A stretch of DNA of 64,000 nucleotides from Limivivens sp034101475 (GTDB lineage Bacteria; Bacillota; Clostridia; Lachnospirales; Lachnospiraceae), in assembly GCA_034101475.1 (NCBI GenBank), contig JAXEJQ010000038.1, positions 4,448-68,447 on the forward strand, written 5' to 3'. The notes beneath the pieces were generated by a model that saw only the letters and a program-made list of their open reading frames with translations, was not told where the DNA came from and made no database searches. The first letter of the stretch is position 1. Each line of letters opens with the position of its first letter. A program made the position numbers and the translations under genes. Positions 34,690 through 44,065 of the stretch are shown here, piece after piece.

Positions 34690-36258
34690 TTACTCAACCC
34701 ATTCCACGTCTTTGAACAGTTTTCCGGACTGATAGGAATTGTTGCTGAAGCCTGTAATCAGAGATTTATTATAGGCATATACAGCTTGCTCATGGAACAG
34801 TGGAACAAGAGGCAATTCCTCTGCACAAATATCCTGCAGTTCATCGTAAATTTCTCCTCTCTTTTCCATATCCAGTTCCGTATCCGCCTGCTGAATCAGT
34901 TCATCTACGTGATTGTTGCTGTAGCCCAGATGCTGATTGATATTATTGCTTCCATCAGAAGCCATATAGGTCTGCAGCATGGAGAATGGCTCACTGCTGG
35001 GCATACTTCTCATGGCCAGACTGATGCTGTAATCTCCTTCTTTTCTCATCTCTGTTACAGTCGCTTCATCATAGATCTGAATATCCATATCGATTCCAAG
35101 CTGTGAAAAGAGTGCCTGCATATATTCGGCTTCTTCTTTGTAAGGATAACGGCTGATATCCTTCGTACGGATTAATGTTTTTGCTGTGAACCGCTGATCT
35201 CCCAATACTTCTCTGGCCAGCTCGATCGCTTTTTCTTCATCATGTTCAATGGGTGTTTCTTTGTAGAAAGGTGAAGAATTGCTGAGAATGTTGGTAGTGG
35301 GTGTTCCATATCCATCATAAAATTCATTTACAATGACATCGCGATCCACCATGAGATCAATGGCTTTGCGCATGCGGTAATCATTGAAAGGAAATTCGGT
35401 ACCGTTCAGATACAGATAATGTACCAGAGTTCCTCTGATCGGAAAAGCATCGAACCGTTCATCCTGACACAATTCCTTCGCCTGGAGAGGCTGAATTGCG
35501 CCAAGGTCAAAAACACCGACAATTTCTCCGGCCTTTAATGCCGCATAACGGGTATCTGCATCCGGAATTACCTTTACCTGAATGGTTTTTACCTTTGCCG
35601 GTTCGCCATAATAGGAATCGTTGCGCTCAATAGTCACATACTGGTCCATCACAACTTCCTTCAGAATATACCGACCGGTTCCTACCGGATACTCATAGAG
35701 GAGACCATCTTCCGCACTGAAGCATTCGGGACTGAGGATGGTACTGTTATAATTTGTCATATTGTATAGAAGTGTGGGAATCGGATCACTGAAAGTCATT
35801 TTAACTGTGTAATCATCCATCGCTTCCACAGATTCAAGTCCAGGATAGTAGCTGCTCATGTCAAGACCGTCCGTTCCGTGGGTGTACCGGTCATAATTTG
35901 CCACAACAGCATCTGCATTAAAGGGAGTTCCATCGGAAAAAGAAACATTTTCCAACAGATGGAAAATCCATTCTGTACAGTCTTCGTTGGATTCCCAGCT
36001 GGTAGCCAGTTCAGGAGAGGGTTCACTGTTGTCATTGGTCGTTACCAGTGATTCCCATACGCCAAGCTGTTTAAAGCAGCCATTTACAATTCCGTAATCA
36101 TCCAATGCCTGATTTCTGGCAGCAGCAAATACCATGGTTTCTGTTTCATTTTTTCCGGATGAATCCTCAGCCAGAGCGACTGTGGTGATACTGCCAAGAG
36201 CAATCCCGGCAGAAACGGTGATGGTTAAAAGAGTTGATAGAAGTTTCCTGATTTTCAT
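34690..36258 (-). CDS. family 5 (nickel/dipeptide-type) substrate-binding protein, importer 3
   Basis: A 522-aa exported protein with a signal peptide ending ALA and no lipobox. Family 5 signatures: SPELATSWESNEDCTEWIFHLLENVSFSDGTPFNADAVVANYDRY and RMRKAIDLMVDRD. The family binds peptides, nickel/cobalt chelates or opine metallophores. Control by a cobalamin riboswitch points to cobalt or a corrinoid precursor rather than peptides, which is inference. AAAGGAGG lies 8 bases before ATG 36258; the frame to 36294 runs into the leader. Confidence 0.9.
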   Translation of the reverse strand: MKIRKLLSTLLTITVSAGIALGSITTVALAEDSSGKNETETMVFAAARNQALDDYGIVNGCFKQLGVWESLVTTNDNSEPSPELATSWESNEDCTEWIFHLLENVSFSDGTPFNADAVVANYDRYTHGTDGLDMSSYYPGLESVEAMDDYTVKMTFSDPIPTLLYNMTNYNSTILSPECFSAEDGLLYEYPVGTGRYILKEVVMDQYVTIERNDSYYGEPAKVKTIQVKVIPDADTRYAALKAGEIVGVFDLGAIQPLQAKELCQDERFDAFPIRGTLVHYLYLNGTEFPFNDYRMRKAIDLMVDRDVIVNEFYDGYGTPTTNILSNSSPFYKETPIEHDEEKAIELAREVLGDQRFTAKTLIRTKDISRYPYKEEAEYMQALFSQLGIDMDIQIYDEATVTEMRKEGDYSISLAMRSMPSSEPFSMLQTYMASDGSNNINQHLGYSNNHVDELIQQADTELDMEKRGEIYDELQDICAEELPLVPLFHEQAVYAYNKSLITGFSNNSYQSGKLFKDVEWVE

Positions 36259-36313
36259 TTTTCTTTCCTCCTTTTCATAGCTGACATTTGGCACAACAAG
36301 GAAGAAAATGGCA

Positions 36314-36350
36314 CAAAAAATAATTTATTTCTTCATCCCAGAAATAAATT
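36314..36350 (-). terminator. expression-platform terminator of riboswitch 3
   Basis: Minus-strand AATTTATTTC pairs with GAAATAAATT around TGGGATGAA, then ATTTTTTG. It is adjacent to the 3' end of the aptamer. Confidence 0.8.
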
Positions 36351-36351
36351 C

Positions 36352-36515
36352 TCCGCCAAGTATCCTGACTTCGCTTCATCCTTCCGGATCCCTTCCCATC
36401 AGATCATAGTCTCTCTGACAGTGGTTTTTATCCGGTCGTCCACGTTACAGTAGTGGTGACTGCTACGGATTTGCACCGTATTCCTTGCCTGGCTGACACC
36501 AGATGCAGAACAACA
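36352..36515 (-). promoter_or_regulatory. cobalamin riboswitch 3
   Basis: Transcribed strand: GGAATACGGTGCAAATCCGT, GCAGTCACCACTACTGT, a CCACTGTCAG segment, GATGGGAAGGGATCC and GCGAAGTCAGGATACTTGGCG. The aptamer blocks are in the expected order. It heads the importer 3 operon. Confidence 0.92.
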
Positions 36516-36547
36516 TATGTATTTAAAATGAATGCCTTGATTAAATT

Positions 36548-36576
36548 AGTATAGCATTTGTATAATAAAATGTCAA
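36548..36576 (-). promoter_or_regulatory. promoter of the importer 3 operon
   Basis: Minus-strand TTGACA (36571-36576), 17 bases, TATACT (36548-36553). Confidence 0.85.
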
Positions 36577-36665
36577 TGCCATCGGAGAAATTTTCAGAAA
36601 TTTTAATGAATTTGTAAATACGATTTTCAGCGATGAATGAGGAAGGATTCATTTTGCTGTGTGCG

Positions 36666-37319
36666 TCAGCAGAGCCTTCCGTTATCCAGCCGATAGATTT
36701 CATCACAGAAATTTCTGCAAAGTTCATAATCATGGGAAATGAACAGATATCCCAGATTTCTCTCCTTCTGCAGGCTTTTCAGAAGAAAAATGACCTGTGC
36801 CTGGGAGATGACATCCAGCATACTGGTCGGTTCGTCAAGAATCAGAAATTCCGGTTCCATCAGCATGATTCGGGCCAGGGCCAGACGCTGCAGTTCCCCT
36901 CCGCTGAGCCCGGCCGGCCGCCGTTTCAAATGTTCTTCATAGATTCCGAAGGGTTCCAGCTCTTTCAGAAGATCATCCATGGAAAAGGGATATTTTCGGA
37001 AGAAATAGGGTTCCTTCATGCTGTTCAGAAGGCGCATCCTGGGATTAAAAGATACTTCCGGATGCTGAAATAAAATCTGGATTTTCTGCCGCTCTGATTT
37101 CGGGAACGGATACCCCAGCGGTTTTTCATGAAACAGGACTGTGCCGGCGGATGGTTTCAGGATGCCTGCCATGATTTGACTGATGGTAGATTTTCCGCTT
37201 CCGCTCTTTCCAAAGACAGCGACGGTTTTCCCACTTTCAACGGAAAGATGAATATTCTGGATCACCGGATCTTTTTTCCCGGGATATGTTTTATGAATTC
37301 CTTCAAGTCTCATCAGCAT
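36666..37319 (-). CDS. NikE/DppF-type ABC ATPase, importer 4
   Basis: A compact 217-aa ATPase: Walker A GKSGSGKST, signature LSGGELQR, Walker B FLILDEPTSMLD, SHDYEL switch. It is shorter than the usual 250-330 residues and ends soon after the switch His, so the C-terminal regulatory part is missing. The start overlaps the partner ATPase by 17 bases (alternative Met at 37313). Last gene of the nine-gene operon from 45157. Confidence 0.88.
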   Translation of the reverse strand: MLMRLEGIHKTYPGKKDPVIQNIHLSVESGKTVAVFGKSGSGKSTISQIMAGILKPSAGTVLFHEKPLGYPFPKSERQKIQILFQHPEVSFNPRMRLLNSMKEPYFFRKYPFSMDDLLKELEPFGIYEEHLKRRPAGLSGGELQRLALARIMLMEPEFLILDEPTSMLDVISQAQVIFLLKSLQKERNLGYLFISHDYELCRNFCDEIYRLDNGRLC

Positions 37320-38232
37320 AGTTCCAGCACCTCACTTTCCGGTTTCTGATCTGAACCAGCGGCGGTTTTTCCAGTTCACATTTCGTTTTCTTCACAGGGC
37401 ATCGCTCCTGAAAATAGCATCCTTTTCTGATCCGATCTTCCGCTTTCGGCGGCGCAAATCCCATATTGGCATGAAGGCCGTTTTCGGGCAGTGCTTCCAG
37501 CATCGCTCTGGAATAAGGATGCAGCGGAGCTTCAAAGAATTCCCGGCTGCTGCAGCTTTCGATCTGAAGGGAGGCATACATCACGGTGATGTGAGAGGCA
37601 ATTGCTCTGGCAAACCGCAAATCGTGGGTTACACACAAAAGTGTCCGATCTTCCAGTCTGGAAAATGCGTCAATTACCATTGCAATCCGTTCAGTATCCA
37701 GACCCTTGGTAGGTTCATCTGCCAGAATCAGTTCTGCGTCTCCCGCAATGCCCATGGCAACCAGTGCGCGCTGCCGCATTCCGCCGCTGAGCATAAACGG
37801 ATAGCTGGCGGCTGCAAGTCCGGGGTTTTCGAATCCAAATTTTTCCAGAAGCTCCAGCATCTGTTTCCGGGCCTCTTTTTTTCCTGCCCTCTTCTGCTTT
37901 TGGATGGCTTCGCAGATCTGTTTTCCTACCGGATACAGAGGATTCAGACCATTTCCGCTTCCCTGCGGGATATAAGCGATTTTTGCGCCTCGCACAGCGG
38001 CGATTTCTTTTTTGCTCATGGAAAATAATGCCTTTTTATGAAAAAAAATCTCTCCGTTCACCTGGGCATATCCCGGAAGCAGCCTTAAAATGGCAAGCAG
38101 AAGAACACTTTTTCCGCTTCCGGTTTCTCCGATGATGACCATCTTCTCTTTTTCATGAACAGAAAGAGTAAATTCGGAAACCGCCGGCTGTTCATTTCCA
38201 AATGCAATACTGACATTCTGAATTTCAAGCAT
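37303..38232 (-). CDS. NikD/DppD-type ABC ATPase, importer 4
   Basis: A 309-aa ATPase: Walker A GETGSGKS, signature LSGGMRQR, Walker B LILADEPTKGLD. The C-terminal Cys set (GCYFQERCPVKKTKC.., RCWNY) resembles the oligopeptide-transporter extension that can bind Fe-S. The start at 38232 has AAGGAG about 13 bases upstream; the longer frame to 38688 is a shadow across the permease. Confidence 0.9.
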   Translation of the reverse strand: MLEIQNVSIAFGNEQPAVSEFTLSVHEKEKMVIIGETGSGKSVLLLAILRLLPGYAQVNGEIFFHKKALFSMSKKEIAAVRGAKIAYIPQGSGNGLNPLYPVGKQICEAIQKQKRAGKKEARKQMLELLEKFGFENPGLAAASYPFMLSGGMRQRALVAMGIAGDAELILADEPTKGLDTERIAMVIDAFSRLEDRTLLCVTHDLRFARAIASHITVMYASLQIESCSSREFFEAPLHPYSRAMLEALPENGLHANMGFAPPKAEDRIRKGCYFQERCPVKKTKCELEKPPLVQIRNRKVRCWNYADET

Positions 38233-38264
38233 GGTTCTTCCCACTCTCCTTCTGTTCCATTTTA

Positions 38265-39086
38265 TTAATCCTTCTGACCCGGCCGGTTCCCGGCTTTTTT
38301 TTTCGGATCTGTTTTTCCGTAATATCCCAGAAGCATAAAGCCAAGTACAGAAAGGGAGATGCAGAACATTGGAGGAAGATACCACCAGTAATACCCGTTC
38401 AGAATTCCATTCCGATAGAAGGCATAATGCAGGATACTTCCCCAGCTTTTCTGTCCCAGAGTTCCAAGTCCCAGGAAACTGAGACTGGCTTCCGTCAGCA
38501 TGGCGCCTGCTACACCCATAACGCCGCGCACGAAAACAATTTCTCCCAGATTGGGAAGGATATGACGAAACATGATATACAGGGATGAAGCTCCCATGGT
38601 TGTTTCCAGTTTTATAAAAGGCAGTTCCCGGATCTGCAGAACCCGGCTGCGGATAATCCGCACCGTTGAAGTCCATGCTGTGGCACAAATCGCGATAATC
38701 AGATTTTTCAGGTTTGTTTCCAGAAATGCCACAAGGACGATGGTCAGAGCCAGTGAGGGAAGGGCCATTGCCACATTGGTGATCTGAACAATCAGCCGAT
38801 CAATCCATCCGCCGAAGTATCCGGCCAGAACGCCCAGAACCGTTCCGATTATCGTTACTGCCAGGGCGGAAACCACTCCAATGAGCAGGGAGACCCGGGT
38901 CCCATAGATCAGTTCGCTGAAAATATCCTGACCTACGTCATTGGTTCCAAGAAGATGTTCAGCGGAAGGCTTCTGGTAAGGGATTCCCAGTTCGTACGGG
39001 TCACAGGGCGCAAGCAGCGGCGCGGACAGAGCGGCAAACAGGAGAATACCTAAAATTACCAGGCCTGCTTTGACTGGTCTGTTCAT
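38265..39086 (-). CDS. NikC/DppC-type permease, importer 4
   Basis: A 273-aa membrane protein with SAEHLLGTNDVGQDIFSELIYGTRVSLLIG and the EAA-type loop TTMGASSLYIMFRHILPNLGE. One base after the NikB-like gene. The C-terminus is Lys-rich (KTDPKKKAGNRPGQKD). Confidence 0.92.
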   Translation of the reverse strand: MNRPVKAGLVILGILLFAALSAPLLAPCDPYELGIPYQKPSAEHLLGTNDVGQDIFSELIYGTRVSLLIGVVSALAVTIIGTVLGVLAGYFGGWIDRLIVQITNVAMALPSLALTIVLVAFLETNLKNLIIAICATAWTSTVRIIRSRVLQIRELPFIKLETTMGASSLYIMFRHILPNLGEIVFVRGVMGVAGAMLTEASLSFLGLGTLGQKSWGSILHYAFYRNGILNGYYWWYLPPMFCISLSVLGFMLLGYYGKTDPKKKAGNRPGQKD

Positions 39087-39087
39087 T

Positions 39088-40071
39088 TCAGTCCCCCTTT
39101 CTCAGTCTGGGATCAATCAGGATATTCAGCAGATCCGCGATAAAATTAAACACAATAATACAGATTCCAATAAACAGAAAGCAGGTCTGCAGCATGGGGA
39201 AATCCTTGCTGCTGACCGATTCATAGATCAATGTCCCCATTCCTTTCCAGGAAAAAACGATTTCTACCATCATGGATCCGGACAAAATATGACCAAACTG
39301 CATACAGAGAGAGGTGATATACGGGCAGAGCGCGTTTTTCAGGACATGGCGGAAAATGACTTCCCCGTCAGAAAGGCCCTTTCCCCGGGCTACGGTAATA
39401 TATTCCTCCTGACAGATTCCTTCCGCAGTGCTCTTCATCAGCATATAGTCCGAAGCGGTTTTGAAAAGTACCAGAATCATCAGCGGAAGCGCCATATGCC
39501 ACAGAATATCCAGCAGTTTTTCCGTTCCCTCCAGACCGCCGCTTGTGATACCTGCAAGGGGAAACCATTTCAGCCGAAAAGAAAAAATCAGCAGGCATAA
39601 AATTGCCAGACAGTTGGAAGGAATGGAGGAAAGAATCATGAAAACAGGGGACAGAATCATGTCCAGCTTTCCACCGGGCTTCCATCCGGCCATGGCTCCC
39701 AGAATTCCGCCGAGTAAGGCAGAAATCAGGATTGCCGGAACTGTCAGCACCAGGGTCCATCGCATACGGAAAAGCACCGTTTTCAAAACCGGTGTTTTAA
39801 TGCGGTAGGAATTTCCGAAATCCAGATGGAGAGTTTTATTCAGATAGGTTGTGTACTGCGTAAAAAGCGTTTTATCCAGTCCGTATTCTGCCCGGATTTC
39901 TTCCAGACGCTCCGGATTTTCCAGTTCCAGCTTGAAATACTGATCCTCTCCGATGATGTGCTTGACCGGATCGCCCGGCATAAAACGGATCAGGAGAAAA
40001 TTGATGGTAATGATGCAGAACAGAGTCAGAAAGCCGGTCAGAATATGGCACCAGAGGGCATTTATTTTCAT
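39088..40071 (-). CDS. NikB/DppB-type permease, importer 4
   Basis: A 327-aa membrane protein: INFLLIRFMPGDPVKHIIGEDQ, EYGLDKTLFTQYTTYLNKTLHLDFGNSYR and the EAA loop TVARGKGLSDGEVIFRHVLKNAL. It lies behind an intercistronic hairpin after the binding protein. Confidence 0.92.
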   Translation of the reverse strand: MKINALWCHILTGFLTLFCIITINFLLIRFMPGDPVKHIIGEDQYFKLELENPERLEEIRAEYGLDKTLFTQYTTYLNKTLHLDFGNSYRIKTPVLKTVLFRMRWTLVLTVPAILISALLGGILGAMAGWKPGGKLDMILSPVFMILSSIPSNCLAILCLLIFSFRLKWFPLAGITSGGLEGTEKLLDILWHMALPLMILVLFKTASDYMLMKSTAEGICQEEYITVARGKGLSDGEVIFRHVLKNALCPYITSLCMQFGHILSGSMMVEIVFSWKGMGTLIYESVSSKDFPMLQTCFLFIGICIIVFNFIADLLNILIDPRLRKGD

Positions 40072-40085
40072 CTTGGTTCCTTTCT

Positions 40086-40110
40086 GAAAAAGGGCTGCTG
40101 AAAGCAGCCC
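40086..40110 (-). terminator. intercistronic hairpin between binding protein and permease, importer 4
   Basis: Minus-strand GGGCTGCT-TTC-AGCAGCCC followed by TTTTTC. As a partial terminator or mRNA stabiliser it would keep the binding protein more abundant than the membrane parts. Confidence 0.75.
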
Positions 40111-40118
40111 TTATATTC

Positions 40119-41723
40119 CTACTTTTCGTACAAAGAATACCATGTCTCTACATTGATTCCGCCATAAGCGGGAGCATTCACCCATCCGCCGATTTTGTCA
40201 GTCCGGAACGGGAAGTAAGCATTATCCCAGCAAAGGGCTATCGCAATCACAGAATCCGCTGCAATCTGCTGTAAATCCTTCAGATTTTCGTTGTATTCCT
40301 CCTGGCTTCCGGAGATGCGGAATTCCTCATATTTCTCTGTGTATTCCGGAAGATTGCAGGTGGAAGTATACAGGAATACAGAATCAAAGGATGCGACTCC
40401 CGGGGTTGTATAACCGATGTAGAGCTGATAGGTACCACTTTTTCTTACTTCACTGCAGTGGTCCTTATTGCGGACACTTTCTTCGTCCAGAACGGCCTTT
40501 ACACCAATATCTCCCATATTCTGGATGATGATTTCCGCAATCCGCGCATAAAGAGCAGACCGCGCTTCATTGTACTGCGGGGTTATCAGCACCTCCATAG
40601 CACTGCCGTCCGGCAGTTCCCGGAAACCGTCACCGTCGGTATCCATATAACCGGCTTCTTCCAGAATCGCCTGTGCTGCTTCGGTATCCTGTTCATTCAA
40701 AGGCAGTTCTTCGTTAAAGCCCTGCACAACCGGGGAAACAATTCCCGTTCCTGCAATCTGGCCATCCTCGCCGCCAATGGCAGCAGCAAGCAGGGTGTAA
40801 TCCAGCGCTTTTGCTGCAGCCTGACGGAATGCCAGGTCGTTGGTGGGAGTTTCATTGAAGCCAAATACAAGCTGAAAATGGCCGCTGTTGGTACTCATGC
40901 CGGGATCCAGCCCTTCTACTCCTGTGAGAGACGGTTTCATACTGGAATCAAGGGAGTTGGAATAATCATACATTGCGTCCACTTCACCGGTTTTCAGGGC
41001 CATCACCAGTGCTTCATGACCGTCATAGGTGCGCACCTGTACCTTATCCACTGTAATTTCCCGTCCCAGATAGGTATCAGCAGCTTTTTCATAAGTAATC
41101 AGCTGTGCTTCCTCATCAATATCCGTTACTTTATAGGGTCCGCAGCCGATGATAGCATCTTCTCCCGTGTAAGCTTTCGGATCCTCGATATTTTCCCAGA
41201 TGTGTTTGGGATAGACATATACATAGGTTGCCATACAGTTCAGAGCAGCGTAGGCTTTGGGGCCATTAAAGCTGAGCTTCAATGTTTGGTCATCGATCTG
41301 TTCCACATCTGTGATATCGCTGGTATAATAAGACTGTTTGACTTCCCGCAGATACTGAAAGGTAAAAATGATATCGTCCATGGTCAGTGGTGTTCCATCA
41401 TGCCAGGTAATTCCCTGATCAACGGCAAAGGTGGCTGTCAGGGAGGTTTTATCTTCGGATATTTCCCAGCTTGTCATGATAAAGGGCTGGATGGCCCCGT
41501 CCGTTCCTCGCTGGACAAAAGGCGCTGTACTGAAAGAATTATAATTCATGACACCGTAAGAACCACCTTCAGACATGCTGTTAAAGGAATCCGCTGCCTT
41601 GGTTGTTCCAATCTTCAATACTCCGACATGCTTTCCGGTATTTTCTTCGGCAAAGGACACGGTACCTGAAGCACTGAATGCCATTGCAGCTGCCAGGATT
41701 AATGCTAAGATTTTTTTCCTCAT
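40119..41723 (-). CDS. family 5 (nickel/dipeptide-type) substrate-binding protein, importer 4
   Basis: A 534-aa exported protein with a signal peptide ending SFA and no lipobox. Family 5 features: MTSWEISEDKTSLTATFAVDQGITWHDGTPLTMDDIIFTFQYLR, ENIEDPKAYTGEDAIIGCGPYKV, DLAFRQAAAKALDY and YMDTDGDGFRELPDG. Neighbours (His-rich protein and a Fec-type importer in one operon) suggest a metal chelate ligand; a peptide ligand cannot be excluded. Confidence 0.9.
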   Translation of the reverse strand: MRKKILALILAAAMAFSASGTVSFAEENTGKHVGVLKIGTTKAADSFNSMSEGGSYGVMNYNSFSTAPFVQRGTDGAIQPFIMTSWEISEDKTSLTATFAVDQGITWHDGTPLTMDDIIFTFQYLREVKQSYYTSDITDVEQIDDQTLKLSFNGPKAYAALNCMATYVYVYPKHIWENIEDPKAYTGEDAIIGCGPYKVTDIDEEAQLITYEKAADTYLGREITVDKVQVRTYDGHEALVMALKTGEVDAMYDYSNSLDSSMKPSLTGVEGLDPGMSTNSGHFQLVFGFNETPTNDLAFRQAAAKALDYTLLAAAIGGEDGQIAGTGIVSPVVQGFNEELPLNEQDTEAAQAILEEAGYMDTDGDGFRELPDGSAMEVLITPQYNEARSALYARIAEIIIQNMGDIGVKAVLDEESVRNKDHCSEVRKSGTYQLYIGYTTPGVASFDSVFLYTSTCNLPEYTEKYEEFRISGSQEEYNENLKDLQQIAADSVIAIALCWDNAYFPFRTDKIGGWVNAPAYGGINVETWYSLYEK

Positions 41724-41762
41724 ATTTTGTTTTTAACTCTCCTTTTGCGTGTATCAGATTTT

Positions 41763-42092
41763 TTAGATTTCGCTTTCCATGATATGAAGCGCAAGACTCA
41801 GCTTTTCATTTCCTTTCTGAAATTCTGCGACGGCTTCTCTCACAGCTTCTGCAGCAGCTCCGGAAAGGTTGTCTGCCATTTGTGCCAGTTCTTCAGCATG
41901 ATGTTCATTGTGATGGAGCATATATTTCATCAGAGTCAATGATTTTTCTTTTCCGTCCGTAGTGCTTTCACAGGAATCCATGTGCGGATGGTCATGGTGG
42001 TGATGATCATGATCGTGGTCATGCGTATGCTCATGGCAGTGTTCCGATCCATGGGGGATCATGTTTCCGTTTTCATCTTTTACAATATGCAT
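41763..42092 (-). CDS. small His-rich metal-binding protein
   Basis: A 109-aa protein. Residues 1-45 include the tract EHCHEHTHDHDHDHHHHDHPH (11 His within about 21 residues), then a Cys in DSCES and a helical domain (about 52-109) with further His in KYMLHHNEHHAEEL. No signal peptide or membrane segment, so cytosolic. His-rich tracts of this sort occur in nickel/cobalt/zinc storage or delivery proteins such as HypB, CooJ and SlyD. The gene lies between two importers in one operon with AGAGGAG upstream, so it may buffer the imported ion. The family is not identified. Confidence 0.85.
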   Translation of the reverse strand: MHIVKDENGNMIPHGSEHCHEHTHDHDHDHHHHDHPHMDSCESTTDGKEKSLTLMKYMLHHNEHHAEELAQMADNLSGAAAEAVREAVAEFQKGNEKLSLALHIMESEI

Positions 42093-42201
42093 AAAAATCT
42101 CCTCTTTTCCTTTTTTAAATGTAACTGTTTATTCTCTTTGTTATTGAAATCGGAGGTGTGCCGGTATGTGTCTTTCTCAGGAGCTTTCTGTGGATCCTGA
42201 A

Positions 42202-42981
42202 TCAGGACGTTTTTTTGGTTACAGGAACCAGAACGCGCTTACCGGCAACGTTTCCCATAATGACCTCAACCTGATAAACGTTCCGAATTAATTCTTCTGT
42301 CATGATTTCCAGCGGGATACCGGAAGCAGCAACCCGATTATTGTTCAGAACCACAGACCAGTCACCAAAGCGAAGCGCCATGTTTAAGTCATGGATAATG
42401 GTAATTACCGTAATCCCCTGTTCCCTGCTTAACTGGTGAAGCAGCTCCATAACCTCAAGCTGGTATCGCAGATCCAGATTACTGGTGGGCTCATCCAGCA
42501 GAATAATTCCGGGCGTCTGGGCGAGGGCCCTTCCCATCAGAACGCGCTGACGTTCTCCGCCACTGAGATTTGTGACATCAGAGAAAGCATGTTTTTCCAG
42601 GGAAAAATCATGGAGCAGTTTTTCCGTAATTTCCAGATCTTTGCGAGAGGGCTTTCCGTTCATATGCGGGTTTCTGCCGGATAAAATGGTTTCCCATACC
42701 GTCAGGCCGGTTTTAAGCTCCGTGTTCTGGGGCACGTACCCGATCAGTCTGGCCCGTTCTTTCGGACGCATTTTTCCAACATCTTTTCCGTCTGCAAAAA
42801 TCCGGCCTTCCCAGGGCTCCAGAATATAATTCAGACATTTGATCAGCGTGCTTTTACCGGCTCCGTTTGCTCCCAGAATGGTTGTGATTCTTCCGGAAGG
42901 AGCAGTAAAGGAAACATCCTGCAGAATCAGCGGCGATTTCTTTTTATAGGCAAAGGTTAGATTGTTTGCGGACAGTTTCAT
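42202..42981 (-). CDS. FecE-type ABC ATPase, importer 5
   Basis: A 259-aa ATPase: Walker A GANGAGKST near residue 36, signature LSGGERQR, Walker B IILLDEPTSNLD, TIIHDLNMA. It follows its permease by 3 bases. The C-terminal NVYQVEVIMGNVAGKRVLVPV is typical of siderophore and heme importers. Paired with the Nik-type importer 4 in one operon. Confidence 0.92.
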   Translation of the reverse strand: MKLSANNLTFAYKKKSPLILQDVSFTAPSGRITTILGANGAGKSTLIKCLNYILEPWEGRIFADGKDVGKMRPKERARLIGYVPQNTELKTGLTVWETILSGRNPHMNGKPSRKDLEITEKLLHDFSLEKHAFSDVTNLSGGERQRVLMGRALAQTPGIILLDEPTSNLDLRYQLEVMELLHQLSREQGITVITIIHDLNMALRFGDWSVVLNNNRVAASGIPLEIMTEELIRNVYQVEVIMGNVAGKRVLVPVTKKTS

Positions 42982-42984
42982 GGA

Positions 42985-44034
42985 TCAGCCTCTCCTTTCC
43001 CGCATGATCAGATAGATGAATACAGGAACACCGATCAGTGAGACTACAACTCCCACCGGAATAATCACCGGATTGATGATTGTGCGTCCGATGGTATCCC
43101 CAACCAGAACCAGAGCGGCTCCGATGAATGCGGACATTGGGAGCAAAACCCGATGCTCTCCGCCTACAATGAATTTTGCAATGTGCGGGGCCACCAGTCT
43201 GACGAAGCCAATTACGCCGGTAAAGCTTACCAGAACCGCTGCCAGCAGGGCAACGGTGATACCACTGATGCCCCGGAGCAGTTTCACATTAATTCCCAGC
43301 GATTTTGCACTTTCGTCTCCGGAGGAAGCCAGTACATTATAATCTTTTGCATGCAGCATAAAATACAGGAAGGATGTTGCCAGAACCACAGCTGTGACCG
43401 CAACCTGAGACCAGACCACATCTGTCAGGCTTCCAAAAGTCCAGTATACGATGGACTCCAGCTGATGTTCGTTGGCAAAATACTGCAGACAGGAATTCAG
43501 TGCACTGAAAAGGTAATTAATGGCAACACCCATTAATATCAGGGTATTTGCCTTGAAATCCTTCAGAAAAGAAATTCCGTATACCGCGATCGTGCAGAGG
43601 GCTGAGAAAAGAAAGGCCAGCAGGATTACGGTGTTTGACTGATTTCCGAAGAAAACAATTCCAACGGCTGCTCCAAACCCTGCTGCACTGGAAACACCTG
43701 TGGTAAAGGGACTGGCCATGCTGTTTCCGGTAATCGACTGCATGATCACGCCGCACAGAGCCAGCCCGGCACCTGTAATGACTGCCATAACGATCCGGCA
43801 CAGCCGGATGTTAATCAGAACGGAACATTCCAGCTTTGTCAGAGGCTCCGCATTCCGGAAATTCTGATGGAAAACAGTATTGAACAGCCTTATGGGAGTG
43901 ACGTTGGTGACTCCCATAAAGCAGGCCAGCAATGCCAGAAGAAAAATGATGACGGTAAACGCCAGAAGGTATCCGGCTTTGATCCTTCTTTGTTTTTTAT
44001 ACTCCTCAGAGAGCACAAAATTTTCTTTTTCCAT
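42985..44034 (-). CDS. FecCD-type permease, importer 5
   Basis: A 349-aa membrane protein of about ten segments: NIRLCRIVMAVITGAGLALCGVIMQ, GVSSAAGFGAAVGIVF and FTGVIGFVRLVAPHIAKFIVGG. It follows its binding-protein gene by 31 bases. Confidence 0.93.
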   Translation of the reverse strand: MEKENFVLSEEYKKQRRIKAGYLLAFTVIIFLLALLACFMGVTNVTPIRLFNTVFHQNFRNAEPLTKLECSVLINIRLCRIVMAVITGAGLALCGVIMQSITGNSMASPFTTGVSSAAGFGAAVGIVFFGNQSNTVILLAFLFSALCTIAVYGISFLKDFKANTLILMGVAINYLFSALNSCLQYFANEHQLESIVYWTFGSLTDVVWSQVAVTAVVLATSFLYFMLHAKDYNVLASSGDESAKSLGINVKLLRGISGITVALLAAVLVSFTGVIGFVRLVAPHIAKFIVGGEHRVLLPMSAFIGAALVLVGDTIGRTIINPVIIPVGVVVSLIGVPVFIYLIMRERRG

Positions 44035-44065
44035 TTTTCAACTCCCGGACTGACAGCCAGACAGG

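Noticed and set aside
37303..38688. Full 461-codon frame for the importer 4 ATPase
   Set aside because: The first 152 codons overlap the permease in another frame; the ATPase proper starts at 38232 with a ribosome site.
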